Below are positions 37,301-50,400 of a DNA stretch of 64,000 nt, one piece after another. The DNA comes from Karalla daura. Its lineage: Eukaryota > Chordata > Actinopteri > Chaetodontiformes > Leiognathidae. The first letter of the stretch is position 1; every line of letters starts with the position of its first letter. Under the pieces are notes generated by a model. The model was given only the letters and a program-made list of their open reading frames with translations. It was not told where the DNA came from and searched no databases. Location: NCBI GenBank assembly GCA_029224185.1, contig CM055196.1, positions 4,839,190 to 4,903,189 of the forward strand, given 5' to 3'. The translations under genes were made by a program, and so were the position numbers.

Positions 37301-38221
37301 TTTTCCAGTGAGCGTGGGCCACCCCGGAGGCGGCTCACACCCCAAACAGTGGGTTTGGGCTCGCTCGCTCGGGGTCGGGATCTCGGCCGAAACGACAGGT
37401 CCGGGGTGGTCGTTTTTTTCACTTTCGGCGAGCTTTAATATCTCAGCTCCAGGATGAAATCCGGCATGGGGATTGCTTTTTCCAGTGAGCGTGGGCCACC
37501 CCGGAGGCGGCTCACACCCCAAAACGTGGGTTTGGGCTCGCTCGCTCGGGGTCGGGATCTCGGCCGAAACGACAGGTCCGGGGTGGTCGTTTTTTTCACT
37601 TTCGGCGAGCTTTAATATCTCAGCTCCAGGATGAAATCCGGCATGGGGATTGCTTTTTCCAGTGAGCGTGGGCCACCCCGGAGGCGGCTCACACCCCAAA
37701 ACGTGGGTTTGGGCTCGCTCGCTCGGGGTCGGGATCTCGGCCGAAACGACAGGTCCGGGGTGGTCGTTTTTTTCACTTTTGGCGAGCTTTAATATCTCAG
37801 CTCCAGGATGAAATCCGGCATGGGGATTGCTTTTTCCAGTGAGCGTGGGCCACCCCGGAGGCGGCTCTCACCCCAAAACGTGGGTTTGGGCTCGCTCGCT
37901 CGGGGTCGGGATCTCGGCCGAAACGACAGGTCCGGGGTGGTCGTTTTTTTCACTTTCGGCGAGCTTTAATATCTCAGCTCCAGGATGAAATCCGGCATGG
38001 GGATTGCTTTTTCCAGTGAGCGTGGGCCACCCCGGAGGCGGCTCACACCCCAAAACGTGGGTTTGGGCTCGCTCGCTCGGGGTCGGGATCTCGGCCGAAA
38101 CGACAGGTCCGGGGTGGTCGTTTTTTTCACTTTCGGCGAGCTTTAATATCTCAGCTCCAGGATGAAATCCGGCATGGGGATTGCTTTTTCCAGTGAGCGT
38201 GGGCCACCCCGGAGGCGGCTC
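34352..38221. repeat. Copy 1 of the 6195-bp-offset internal duplication of the array
   Basis: This block shares its ordered series of variant monomers with 40547-44416, offset by exactly 6195 bp (35 monomers). Shared landmarks are the CTCACTCG sites at about 34351 and 36298, CTCTCACC sites at 34859, 35213, 36806, 37160, 37868 and 38222, and a rare CCAGCGAGCG change at 35008. Confidence 0.85.
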
Positions 38222-40546
38222 TCACCCCAAAACGTGGGTTTGGGCTCGCTCGCTCGGGGTCGGGATCTCGGCCGAAACGACAGGTCCGGGGTGGTCGTTT
38301 TTTTCACTTTCGGCGAGCTTTAATATCTCAGCTCCAGGATGAAATCCGGCATCGGGATTGCTTTTTCCAGTGAGCGTGGGCCACCCCGGAGGCGGCTCAC
38401 ACCCCAAACAGTGGGTTTGGGCTCGCTCGCTCGGGGTCGGGATCTCGGCCGAAACGACAGGTCCGGGGTGGTCGTTTTTTTCACTTTCGGCGAGCTTTAA
38501 TATCTCAGCTCCAGGATGAAATCCGGCATGGGGATTGCTTTTTCCAGTGAGCGTGGGCCACCCCGGAGGCGGCTCACACCCCAAAACGTGGGTTTGGGCT
38601 CGCTCGCTCGGGGTCGGGATCTCGGCCGAAACGACAGGTCCGGGGTGGTCGTTTTTTTCACTTTCGGCGAGCTTTAATATCTCAGCTCCAGGATGAAATC
38701 CGGCATCGGGATTGCTTTTTCCAGTGAGCGTGGGCCACCCCGGAGGCGGCTCACACCCCAACCAGTGGGTTTGGGCTCGCTCGCTCGGGGTCGGGATCTC
38801 GGCCGAAACGACAGGTCCGGGGTGGTCGTTTTTTTCACTTTCAGCGAGCTTTAATATCTCAGCTCCAGGATGAAATCCGGCATCGGGATTGCTTTTTCCA
38901 GTGAGCGTGGGCCACCCCGGAGGCGGCTCACACCCCAAACGGTGGGTTTGGGCTCGCTCGCTCGGGGTCGGGATCTCGGCCGAAACGACAGGTCCGGGGT
39001 GGTCGTTTTTTTCACTTTCGGCGAGCTTTAATATCTCAGCTCCAGGATGAAATCCGGCATCGGGATTGCTTTTTCCAGTGAGCGTGGGCCACCCCGGAGG
39101 CGGCTCACACCCCAAAACGTGGGTTTGGGCTCGCTCGCTCGGGGTCGGGATCTCGGCCGAAACGACAGGTCCGGGGTGGTCGTTTTTTTCACTTTCGGCG
39201 AGCTTTAATATCTCAGCTCCAGGATGAAATCCGGCATCGGGATTGCTTTTTCCAGTGAGCGTGGGCCACCCCGGAGGCGGCTCACACCCCAAAACGTGGG
39301 TTTGGGCTCACTCGCTCGGGGTCGGGATCTCGGCCGAAACGACAGGTCCGGGGTGGTCGTTTTTTTCACTTTCGGCGAGCTTTAATATCTCAGCTCCAGG
39401 ATGAAATCCGGCATCGGGATTGCTTTTTCCAGTGAGCGTGGGCCACCCCGGAGGCGGCTCACACCCCAAACACTGGGTTTGGGCTCGCTCGCTCGGGGTC
39501 GGGATCTCGGCCGAAACGACAGGTCCGGGGTGGTCGTTTTTTTCACTTTCAGCGAGCTTTAATATCTCAGCTCCAGGATGAAATCCGGCATGGGGATTGC
39601 TTTTTCCAGTGAGCGTGGGCCACCCCGGAGGCGGCTCACACCCCAAAACGTGGGTTTGGGCTCGCTCGCTCGGGGTCGGGATCTCGGCCGAAACGACAGG
39701 TCCGGGGTGGTCGTTTTTTTCACTTTCGGCGAGCTTTAATATCTCAGCTCCAGGATGAAATCCGGCATGGGGATTGCTTTTTCCAGTGAGCGTGGGCCAC
39801 CCCGGAGGCGGCTCTCACCCCAAAACGTGGGTTTGGGCTCGCTCGCTCGGGGTCGGGATCTCGGCCGAAACGACAGGTCCGGGGTGGTCGTTTTTTTCAC
39901 TTTCGGCGAGCTTTAATATCTCAGCTCCAGGATGAAATCCGGCATGGGGATTGCTTTTTCCAGTGAGCGTGGGCCACCCCGGAGGCGGCTCACACCCCAA
40001 CCAGTGGGTTTGGGCTCGCTCGCTCGGGGTCGGGATCTCGGCCGAAACGACAGGTCCGGGGTGGTCGTTTTTTTCACTTTCAGCGAGCTTTAATATCTCA
40101 GCTCCAGGATGAAATCCGGCATCGGGATTGCTTTTTCCAGTGAGCGTGGGCCACCCCGGAGGCGGCTCACACCCCAAACGGTGGGTTTGGGCTCGCTCGC
40201 TCGGGGTCGGGATCTCGGCCGAAACGACAGGTCCGGGGTGGTCGTTTTTTTCACTTTCGGCGAGCTTTAATATCTCAGCTCCAGGATGAAATCCGGCATC
40301 GGGATTGCTTTTTCCAGTGAGCGTGGGCCACCCCGGAGGCGGCTCACACCCCAAAACGTGGGTTTGGGCTCGCTCGCTCGGGGTCGGGATCTCGGCCGAA
40401 ACGACAGGTCCGGGGTGGTCGTTTTTTTCACTTTCGGCGAGCATTAATATCTCAGCTCCAGGATGAAATCCGGCATCGGGATTGCTTTTTCCAGTGAGCG
40501 TGGGCCACCCCGGAGGCGGCTCACACCCCAAAACGTGGGTTTGGGC

Positions 40547-43500
40547 TCACTCGCTCGGGGTCGGGATCTCGGCCGAAACGACAGGTCCGGGGTGGTCGTT
40601 TTTTTCACTTTCGGCGAGCTTTAATATCTCAGCTCCAGGATGAAATCCGGCATCGGGATTGCTTTTTCCAGTGAGCGTGGGCCACCCCGGAGGCGGCTCA
40701 CACCCCAAACACTGGGTTTGGGCTCGCTCGCTCGGGGTCGGGATCTCGGCCGAAACGACAGGTCCGGGGTGGTCGTTTTTTTCACTTTCAGCGAGCTTTA
40801 ATATCTCAGCTCCAGGATGAAATCCGGCATGGGGATTGCTTTTTCCAGTGAGCGTGGGCCACCCCGGAGGCGGCTCACACCCCAAAACGTGGGTTTGGGC
40901 TCGCTCGCTCGGGGTCGGGATCTCGGCCGAAACGACAGGTCCGGGGTGGTCGTTTTTTTCACTTTCGGCGAGCTTTAATATCTCAGCTCCAGGATGAAAT
41001 CCGGCATGGGGATTGCTTTTTCCAGTGAGCGTGGGCCACCCCGGAGGCGGCTCTCACCCCAAAACGTGGGTTTGGGCTCGCTCGCTCGGGGTCGGGATCT
41101 CGGCCGAAACGACAGGTCCGGGGTGGTCGTTTTTTTCACTTTCGGCGAGCTTTAATATCTCAGCTCCAGGATGAAATCCGGCATGGGGATTGCTTTTTCC
41201 AGCGAGCGTGGGCCACCCCGGAGGCGGCTCACACCCCAAAACGTGGGTTTGGGCTCGCTCGCTCGGGGTCGGGATCTCGGCCGAAACGACAGGTCCGGGG
41301 TGGTCGTTTTTTTCACTTTCGGCGAGCTTTAATATCTCAGCTCCAGGATGAAATCCGGCATGGGGATTGCTTTTTCCAGTGAGCGTGGGCCACCCCGGAG
41401 GCGGCTCTCACCCCAAAACGTGGGTTTGGGCTCGCTCGCTCGGGGTCGGGATCTCGGCCGAAACGACAGGTCCGGGGTGGTCGTTTTTTTCACTTTCGGC
41501 GAGCTTTAATATCTCAGCTCCAGGATGAAATCCGGCATCGGGATTGCTTTTTCCAGTGAGCGTGGGCCACCCCGGAGGCGGCTCACACCCCAAACAGTGG
41601 GTTTGGGCTCGCTCGCTCGGGGTCGGGATCTCGGCCGAAACGACAGGTCCGGGGTGGTCGTTTTTTTCACTTTCGGCGAGCTTTAATATCTCAGCTCCAG
41701 GATGAAATCCGGCATGGGGATTGCTTTTTCCAGTGAGCGTGGGCCACCCCGGAGGCGGCTCACACCCCAAAACGTGGGTTTGGGCTCGCTCGCTCGGGGT
41801 CGGGATCTCGGCCGAAACGACAGGTCCGGGGTGGTCGTTTTTTTCACTTTCGGCGAGCTTTAATATCTCAGCTCCAGGATGAAATCCGGCATCGGGATTG
41901 CTTTTTCCAGTGAGCGTGGGCCACCCCGGAGGCGGCTCACACCCCAACCAGTGGGTTTGGGCTCGCTCGCTCGGGGTCGGGATCTCGGCCGAAACGACAG
42001 GTCCGGGGTGGTCGTTTTTTTCACTTTCAGCGAGCTTTAATATCTCAGCTCCAGGATGAAATCCGGCATCGGGATTGCTTTTTCCAGTGAGCGTGGGCCA
42101 CCCCGGAGGCGGCTCACACCCCAAACGGTGGGTTTGGGCTCGCTCGCTCGGGGTCGGGATCTCGGCCGAAACGACAGGTCCGGGGTGGTCGTTTTTTTCA
42201 CTTTCGGCGAGCTTTAATATCTCAGCTCCAGGATGAAATCCGGCATCGGGATTGCTTTTTCCAGTGAGCGTGGGCCACCCCGGAGGCGGCTCACACCCCA
42301 AAACGTGGGTTTGGGCTCGCTCGCTCGGGGTCGGGATCTCGGCCGAAACGACAGGTCCGGGGTGGTCGTTTTTTTCACTTTCGGCGAGCATTAATATCTC
42401 AGCTCCAGGATGAAATCCGGCATCGGGATTGCTTTTTCCAGTGAGCGTGGGCCACCCCGGAGGCGGCTCACACCCCAAAACGTGGGTTTGGGCTCACTCG
42501 CTCGGGGTCGGGATCTCGGCCGAAACGACAGGTCCGGGGTGGTCGTTTTTTTCACTTTCGGCGAGCTTTAATATCTCAGCTCCAGGATGAAATCCGGCAT
42601 CGGGATTGCTTTTTCCAGTGAGCGTGGGCCACCCCGGAGGCGGCTCACACCCCAAACACTGGGTTTGGGCTCGCTCGCTCGGGGTCGGGATCTCGGCCGA
42701 AACGACAGGTCCGGGGTGGTCGTTTTTTTCACTTTCAGCGAGCTTTAATATCTCAGCTCCAGGATGAAATCCGGCATGGGGATTGCTTTTTCCAGTGAGC
42801 GTGGGCCACCCCGGAGGCGGCTCACACCCCAAAACGTGGGTTTGGGCTCGCTCGCTCGGGGTCGGGATCTCGGCCGAAACGACAGGTCCGGGGTGGTCGT
42901 TTTTTTCACTTTCGGCGAGCTTTAATATCTCAGCTCCAGGATGAAATCCGGCATGGGGATTGCTTTTTCCAGTGAGCGTGGGCCACCCCGGAGGCGGCTC
43001 TCACCCCAAAACGTGGGTTTGGGCTCGCTCGCTCGGGGTCGGGATCTCGGCCGAAACGACAGGTCCGGGGTGGTCGTTTTTTTCACTTTCGGCGAGCTTT
43101 AATATCTCAGCTCCAGGATGAAATCCGGCATGGGGATTGCTTTTTCCAGTGAGCGTGGGCCACCCCGGAGGCGGCTCACACCCCAAAACGTGGGTTTGGG
43201 CTCGCTCGCTCGGGGTCGGGATCTCGGCCGAAACGACAGGTCCGGGGTGGTCGTTTTTTTCACTTTCGGCGAGCTTTAATATCTCAGCTCCAGGATGAAA
43301 TCCGGCATGGGGATTGCTTTTTCCAGTGAGCGTGGGCCACCCCGGAGGCGGCTCTCACCCCAAAACGTGGGTTTGGGCTCGCTCGCTCGGGGTCGGGATC
43401 TCGGCCGAAACGACAGGTCCGGGGTGGTCGTTTTTTTCACTTTCGGCGAGCTTTAATATCTCAGCTCCAGGATGAAATCCGGCATCGGGATTGCTTTTTC

Positions 43501-44416
43501 CAGTGAGCGTGGGCCACCCCGGAGGCGGCTCACACCCCAAACAGTGGGTTTGGGCTCGCTCGCTCGGGGTCGGGATCTCGGCCGAAACGACAGGTCCGGG
43601 GTGGTCGTTTTTTTCACTTTCGGCGAGCTTTAATATCTCAGCTCCAGGATGAAATCCGGCATGGGGATTGCTTTTTCCAGTGAGCGTGGGCCACCCCGGA
43701 GGCGGCTCACACCCCAAAACGTGGGTTTGGGCTCGCTCGCTCGGGGTCGGGATCTCGGCCGAAACGACAGGTCCGGGGTGGTCGTTTTTTTCACTTTCGG
43801 CGAGCTTTAATATCTCAGCTCCAGGATGAAATCCGGCATGGGGATTGCTTTTTCCAGTGAGCGTGGGCCACCCCGGAGGCGGCTCACACCCCAAAACGTG
43901 GGTTTGGGCTCGCTCGCTCGGGGTCGGGATCTCGGCCGAAACGACAGGTCCGGGGTGGTCGTTTTTTTCACTTTTGGCGAGCTTTAATATCTCAGCTCCA
44001 GGATGAAATCCGGCATGGGGATTGCTTTTTCCAGTGAGCGTGGGCCACCCCGGAGGCGGCTCTCACCCCAAAACGTGGGTTTGGGCTCGCTCGCTCGGGG
44101 TCGGGATCTCGGCCGAAACGACAGGTCCGGGGTGGTCGTTTTTTTCACTTTCGGCGAGCTTTAATATCTCAGCTCCAGGATGAAATCCGGCATGGGGATT
44201 GCTTTTTCCAGTGAGCGTGGGCCACCCCGGAGGCGGCTCACACCCCAAAACGTGGGTTTGGGCTCGCTCGCTCGGGGTCGGGATCTCGGCCGAAACGACA
44301 GGTCCGGGGTGGTCGTTTTTTTCACTTTCGGCGAGCTTTAATATCTCAGCTCCAGGATGAAATCCGGCATGGGGATTGCTTTTTCCAGTGAGCGTGGGCC
44401 ACCCCGGAGGCGGCTC
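40547..44416. repeat. Copy 2 of the 6195-bp-offset internal duplication of the array
   Basis: The landmarks of copy 1 reappear in the same order: CTCTCACC at 41054, 41408, 43001, 43355, 44063 and 44417, and the rare CCAGCGAGCG change at 41203 (35008 + 6195). Just right of the shared landmarks the copies diverge because two monomers are missing here. Confidence 0.85.
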
Positions 44417-47400
44417 TCACCCCAAAACGTGGGTTTGGGCTCGCTCGCTCGGGGTCGGGATCTCGGCCGAAACGACAGGTCCGGGGTGGTCGTTTTTTTC
44501 ACTTTCGGCGAGCTTTAATATCTCAGCTCCAGGATGAAATCCGGCATCGGGATTGCTTTTTCCAGTGAGCGTGGGCCACCCCGGAGGCGGCTCACACCCC
44601 AAACAGTGGGTTTGGGCTCGCTCGCTCGGGGTCGGGATCTCGGCCGAAACGACAGGTCCGGGGTGGTCGTTTTTTTCACTTTCGGCGAGCTTTAATATCT
44701 CAGCTCCAGGATGAAATCCGGCATCGGGATTGCTTTTTCCAGTGAGCGTGGGCCACCCCGGAGGCGGCTCACACCCCAAACGGTGGGTTTGGGCTCGCTC
44801 GCTCGGGGTCGGGATCTCGGCCGAAACGACAGGTCCGGGGTGGTCGTTTTTTTCACTTTCGGCGAGCTTTAATATCTCAGCTCCAGGATGAAATCCGGCA
44901 TCGGGATTGCTTTTTCCAGTGAGCGTGGGCCACCCCGGAGGCGGCTCACACCCCAAAACGTGGGTTTGGGCTCGCTCGCTCGGGGTCGGGATCTCGGCCG
45001 AAACGACAGGTCCGGGGTGGTCGTTTTTTTCACTTTCGGCGAGCTTTAATATCTCAGCTCCAGGATGAAATCCGGCATCGGGATTGCTTTTTCCAGTGAG
45101 CGTGGGCCACCCCGGAGGCGGCTCACACCCCAAAACGTGGGTTTGGGCTCACTCGCTCGGGGTCGGGATCTCGGCCGAAACGACAGGTCCGGGGTGGTCG
45201 TTTTTTTCACTTTCGGCGAGCTTTAATATCTCAGCTCCAGGATGAAATCCGGCATCGGGATTGCTTTTTCCAGTGAGCGTGGGCCACCCCGGAGGCGGCT
45301 CACACCCCAAACACTGGGTTTGGGCTCGCTCGCTCGGGGTCGGGATCTCGGCCGAAACGACAGGTCCGGGGTGGTCGTTTTTTTCACTTTCAGCGAGCTT
45401 TAATATCTCAGCTCCAGGATGAAATCCGGCATGGGGATTGCTTTTTCCAGTGAGCGTGGGCCACCCCGGAGGCGGCTCACACCCCAAAACGTGGGTTTGG
45501 GCTCGCTCGCTCGGGGTCGGGATCTCGGCCGAAACGACAGGTCCGGGGTGGTCGTTTTTTTCACTTTCGGCGAGCTTTAATATCTCAGCTCCAGGATGAA
45601 ATCCGGCATGGGGATTGCTTTTTCCAGTGAGCGTGGGCCACCCCGGAGGCGGCTCTCACCCCAAAACGTGGGTTTGGGCTCGCTCGCTCGGGGTCGGGAT
45701 CTCGGCCGAAACGACAGGTCCGGGGTGGTCGTTTTTTTCACTTTCGGCGAGCTTTAATATCTCAGCTCCAGGATGAAATCCGGCATGGGGATTGCTTTTT
45801 CCAGTGAGCGTGGGCCACCCCGGAGGCGGCTCACACCCCAAAACGTGGGTTTGGGCTCGCTCGCTCGGGGTCGGGATCTCGGCCGAAACGACAGGTCCGG
45901 GGTGGTCGTTTTTTTCACTTTCGGCGAGCTTTAATATCTCAGCTCCAGGATGAAATCCGGCATGGGGATTGCTTTTTCCAGTGAGCGTGGGCCACCCCGG
46001 AGGCGGCTCTCACCCCAAAACGTGGGTTTGGGCTCGCTCGCTCGGGGTCGGGATCTCGGCCGAAACGACAGGTCCGGGGTGGTCGTTTTTTTCACTTTCG
46101 GCGAGCTTTAATATCTCAGCTCCAGGATGAAATCCGGCATCGGGATTGCTTTTTCCAGTGAGCGTGGGCCACCCCGGAGGCGGCTCACACCCCAAACAGT
46201 GGGTTTGGGCTCGCTCGCTCGGGGTCGGGATCTCGGCCGAAACGACAGGTCCGGGGTGGTCGTTTTTTTCACTTTCGGCGAGCTTTAATATCTCAGCTCC
46301 AGGATGAAATCCGGCATGGGGATTGCTTTTTCCAGTGAGCGTGGGCCACCCCGGAGGCGGCTCACACCCCAAAACGTGGGTTTGGGCTCGCTCGCTCGGG
46401 GTCGGGATCTCGGCCGAAACGACAGGTCCGGGGTGGTCGTTTTTTTCACTTTCGGCGAGCTTTAATATCTCAGCTCCAGGATGAAATCCGGCATCGGGAT
46501 TGCTTTTTCCAGTGAGCGTGGGCCACCCCGGAGGCGGCTCACACCCCAACCAGTGGGTTTGGGCTCGCTCGCTCGGGGTCGGGATCTCGGCCGAAACGAC
46601 AGGTCCGGGGTGGTCGTTTTTTTCACTTTCAGCGAGCTTTAATATCTCAGCTCCAGGATGAAATCCGGCATCGGGATTGCTTTTTCCAGTGAGCGTGGGC
46701 CACCCCGGAGGCGGCTCACACCCCAAAACGTGGGTTTGGGCTCGCTCGCTCGGGGTCGGGATCTCGGCCGAAACGACAGGTCCGGGGTGGTCGTTTTTTT
46801 CACTTTCGGCGAGCTTTAATATCTCAGCTCCAGGATGAAATCCGGCATGGGGATTGCTTTTTCCAGTGAGCGTGGGCCACCCCGGAGGCGGCTCTCACCC
46901 CAAAACGTGGGTTTGGGCTCGCTCGCTCGGGGTCGGGATCTCGGCCGAAACGACAGGTCCGGGGTGGTCGTTTTTTTCACTTTCGGCGAGCTTTAATATC
47001 TCAGCTCCAGGATGAAATCCGGCATCGGGATTGCTTTTTCCAGTGAGCGTGGGCCACCCCGGAGGCGGCTCACACCCCAAACAGTGGGTTTGGGCTCGCT
47101 CGCTCGGGGTCGGGATCTCGGCCGAAACGACAGGTCCGGGGTGGTCGTTTTTTTCACTTTCGGCGAGCTTTAATATCTCAGCTCCAGGATGAAATCCGGC
47201 ATCGGGATTGCTTTTTCCAGTGAGCGTGGGCCACCCCGGAGGCGGCTCACACCCCAACCAGTGGGTTTGGGCTCGCTCGCTCGGGGTCGGGATCTCGGCC
47301 GAAACGACAGGTCCGGGGTGGTCGTTTTTTTCACTTTCAGCGAGCTTTAATATCTCAGCTCCAGGATGAAATCCGGCATCGGGATTGCTTTTTCCAGTGA

Positions 47401-50400
47401 GCGTGGGCCACCCCGGAGGCGGCTCACACCCCAAACGGTGGGTTTGGGCTCGCTCGCTCGGGGTCGGGATCTCGGCCGAAACGACAGGTCCGGGGTGGTC
47501 GTTTTTTTCACTTTCGGCGAGCTTTAATATCTCAGCTCCAGGATGAAATCCGGCATCGGGATTGCTTTTTCCAGTGAGCGTGGGCCACCCCGGAGGCGGC
47601 TCACACCCCAAAACGTGGGTTTGGGCTCGCTCGCTCGGGGTCGGGATCTCGGCCGAAACGACAGGTCCGGGGTGGTCGTTTTTTTCACTTTCGGCGAGCA
47701 TTAATATCTCAGCTCCAGGATGAAATCCGGCATCGGGATTGCTTTTTCCAGTGAGCGTGGGCCACCCCGGAGGCGGCTCACACCCCAAAACGTGGGTTTG
47801 GGCTCACTCGCTCGGGGTCGGGATCTCGGCCGAAACGACAGGTCCGGGGTGGTCGTTTTTTTCACTTTCGGCGAGCTTTAATATCTCAGCTCCAGGATGA
47901 AATCCGGCATGGGGATTGCTTTTTCCAGTGAGCGTGGGCCACCCCGGAGGCGGCTCACACCCCAAAACGTGGGTTTGGGCTCGCTCGCTCGGGGTCGGGA
48001 TCTCGGCCGAAACGACAGGTCCGGGGTGGTCGTTTTTTTCACTTTCGGCGAGCTTTAATATCTCAGCTCCAGGATGAAATCCGGCATGGGGATTGCTTTT
48101 TCCAGTGAGCGTGGGCCACCCCGGAGGCGGCTCACACCCCAAAACGTGGGTTTGGGCTCGCTCGCTCGGGGTCGGGATCTCGGCCGAAACGACAGGTCCG
48201 GGGTGGTCGTTTTTTTCACTTTCGGCGAGCTTTAATATCTCAGCTCCAGGATGAAATCCGGCATGGGGATTGCTTTTTCCAGTGAGCGTGGGCCACCCCG
48301 GAGGCGGCTCTCACCCCAAAACGTGGGTTTGGGCTCGCTCGCTCGGGGTCGGGATCTCGGCCGAAACGACAGGTCCGGGGTGGTCGTTTTTTTCACTTTC
48401 GGCGAGCTTTAATATCTCAGCTCCAGGATGAAATCCGGCATCGGGATTGCTTTTTCCAGTGAGCGTGGGCCACCCCGGAGGCGGCTCACACCCCAAACAG
48501 TGGGTTTGGGCTCGCTCGCTCGGGGTCGGGATCTCGGCCGAAACGACAGGTCCGGGGTGGTCGTTTTTTTCACTTTCGGCGAGCTTTAATATCTCAGCTC
48601 CAGGATGAAATCCGGCATGGGGATTGCTTTTTCCAGTGAGCGTGGGCCACCCCGGAGGCGGCTCACACCCCAAAACGTGGGTTTGGGCTCGCTCGCTCGG
48701 GGTCGGGATCTCGGCCGAAACGACAGGTCCGGGGTGGTCGTTTTTTTCACTTTCGGCGAGCTTTAATATCTCAGCTCCAGGATGAAATCCGGCATCGGGA
48801 TTGCTTTTTCCAGTGAGCGTGGGCCACCCCGGAGGCGGCTCACACCCCAACCAGTGGGTTTGGGCTCGCTCGCTCGGGGTCGGGATCTCGGCCGAAACGA
48901 CAGGTCCGGGGTGGTCGTTTTTTTCACTTTCAGCGAGCTTTAATATCTCAGCTCCAGGATGAAATCCGGCATCGGGATTGCTTTTTCCAGTGAGCGTGGG
49001 CCACCCCGGAGGCGGCTCACACCCCAAAACGTGGGTTTGGGCTCGCTCGCTCGGGGTCGGGATCTCGGCCGAAACGACAGGTCCGGGGTGGTCGTTTTTT
49101 TCACTTTCGGCGAGCTTTAATATCTCAGCTCCAGGATGAAATCCGGCATGGGGATTGCTTTTTCCAGTGAGCGTGGGCCACCCCGGAGGCGGCTCTCACC
49201 CCAAAACGTGGGTTTGGGCTCGCTCGCTCGGGGTCGGGATCTCGGCCGAAACGACAGGTCCGGGGTGGTCGTTTTTTTCACTTTCGGCGAGCTTTAATAT
49301 CTCAGCTCCAGGATGAAATCCGGCATGGGGATTGCTTTTTCCAGTGAGCGTGGGCCACCCCGGAGGCGGCTCACACCCCAAACAGTGGGTTTGGGCTCGC
49401 TCGCTCGGGGTCGGGATCTCGGCCGAAACGACAGGTCCGGGGTGGTCGTTTTTTTCACTTTCGGCGAGCTTTAATATCTCAGCTCCAGGATGAAATCCGG
49501 CATGGGGATTGCTTTTTCCAGTGAGCGTGGGCCACCCCGGAGGCGGCTCACACCCCAAAACGTGGGTTTGGGCTCGCTCGCTCGGGGTCGGGATCTCGGC
49601 CGAAACGACAGGTCCGGGGTGGTCGTTTTTTTCACTTTCGGCGAGCTTTAATATCTCAGCTCCAGGATGAAATCCGGCATCGGGATTGCTTTTTCCAGTG
49701 AGCGTGGGCCACCCCGGAGGCGGCTCACACCCCAACCAGTGGGTTTGGGCTCGCTCGCTCGGGGTCGGGATCTCGGCCGAAACGACAGGTCCGGGGTGGT
49801 CGTTTTTTTCACTTTCAGCGAGCTTTAATATCTCAGCTCCAGGATGAAATCCGGCATCGGGATTGCTTTTTCCAGTGAGCGTGGGCCACCCCGGAGGCGG
49901 CTCACACCCCAAACGGTGGGTTTGGGCTCGCTCGCTCGGGGTCGGGATCTCGGCCGAAACGACAGGTCCGGGGTGGTCGTTTTTTTCACTTTCGGCGAGC
50001 TTTAATATCTCAGCTCCAGGATGAAATCCGGCATCGGGATTGCTTTTTCCAGTGAGCGTGGGCCACCCCGGAGGCGGCTCACACCCCAAAACGTGGGTTT
50101 GGGCTCGCTCGCTCGGGGTCGGGATCTCGGCCGAAACGACAGGTCCGGGGTGGTCGTTTTTTTCACTTTCGGCGAGCATTAATATCTCAGCTCCAGGATG
50201 AAATCCGGCATCGGGATTGCTTTTTCCAGTGAGCGTGGGCCACCCCGGAGGCGGCTCACACCCCAAAACGTGGGTTTGGGCTCACTCGCTCGGGGTCGGG
50301 ATCTCGGCCGAAACGACAGGTCCGGGGTGGTCGTTTTTTTCACTTTCGGCGAGCTTTAATATCTCAGCTCCAGGATGAAATCCGGCATCGGGATTGCTTT

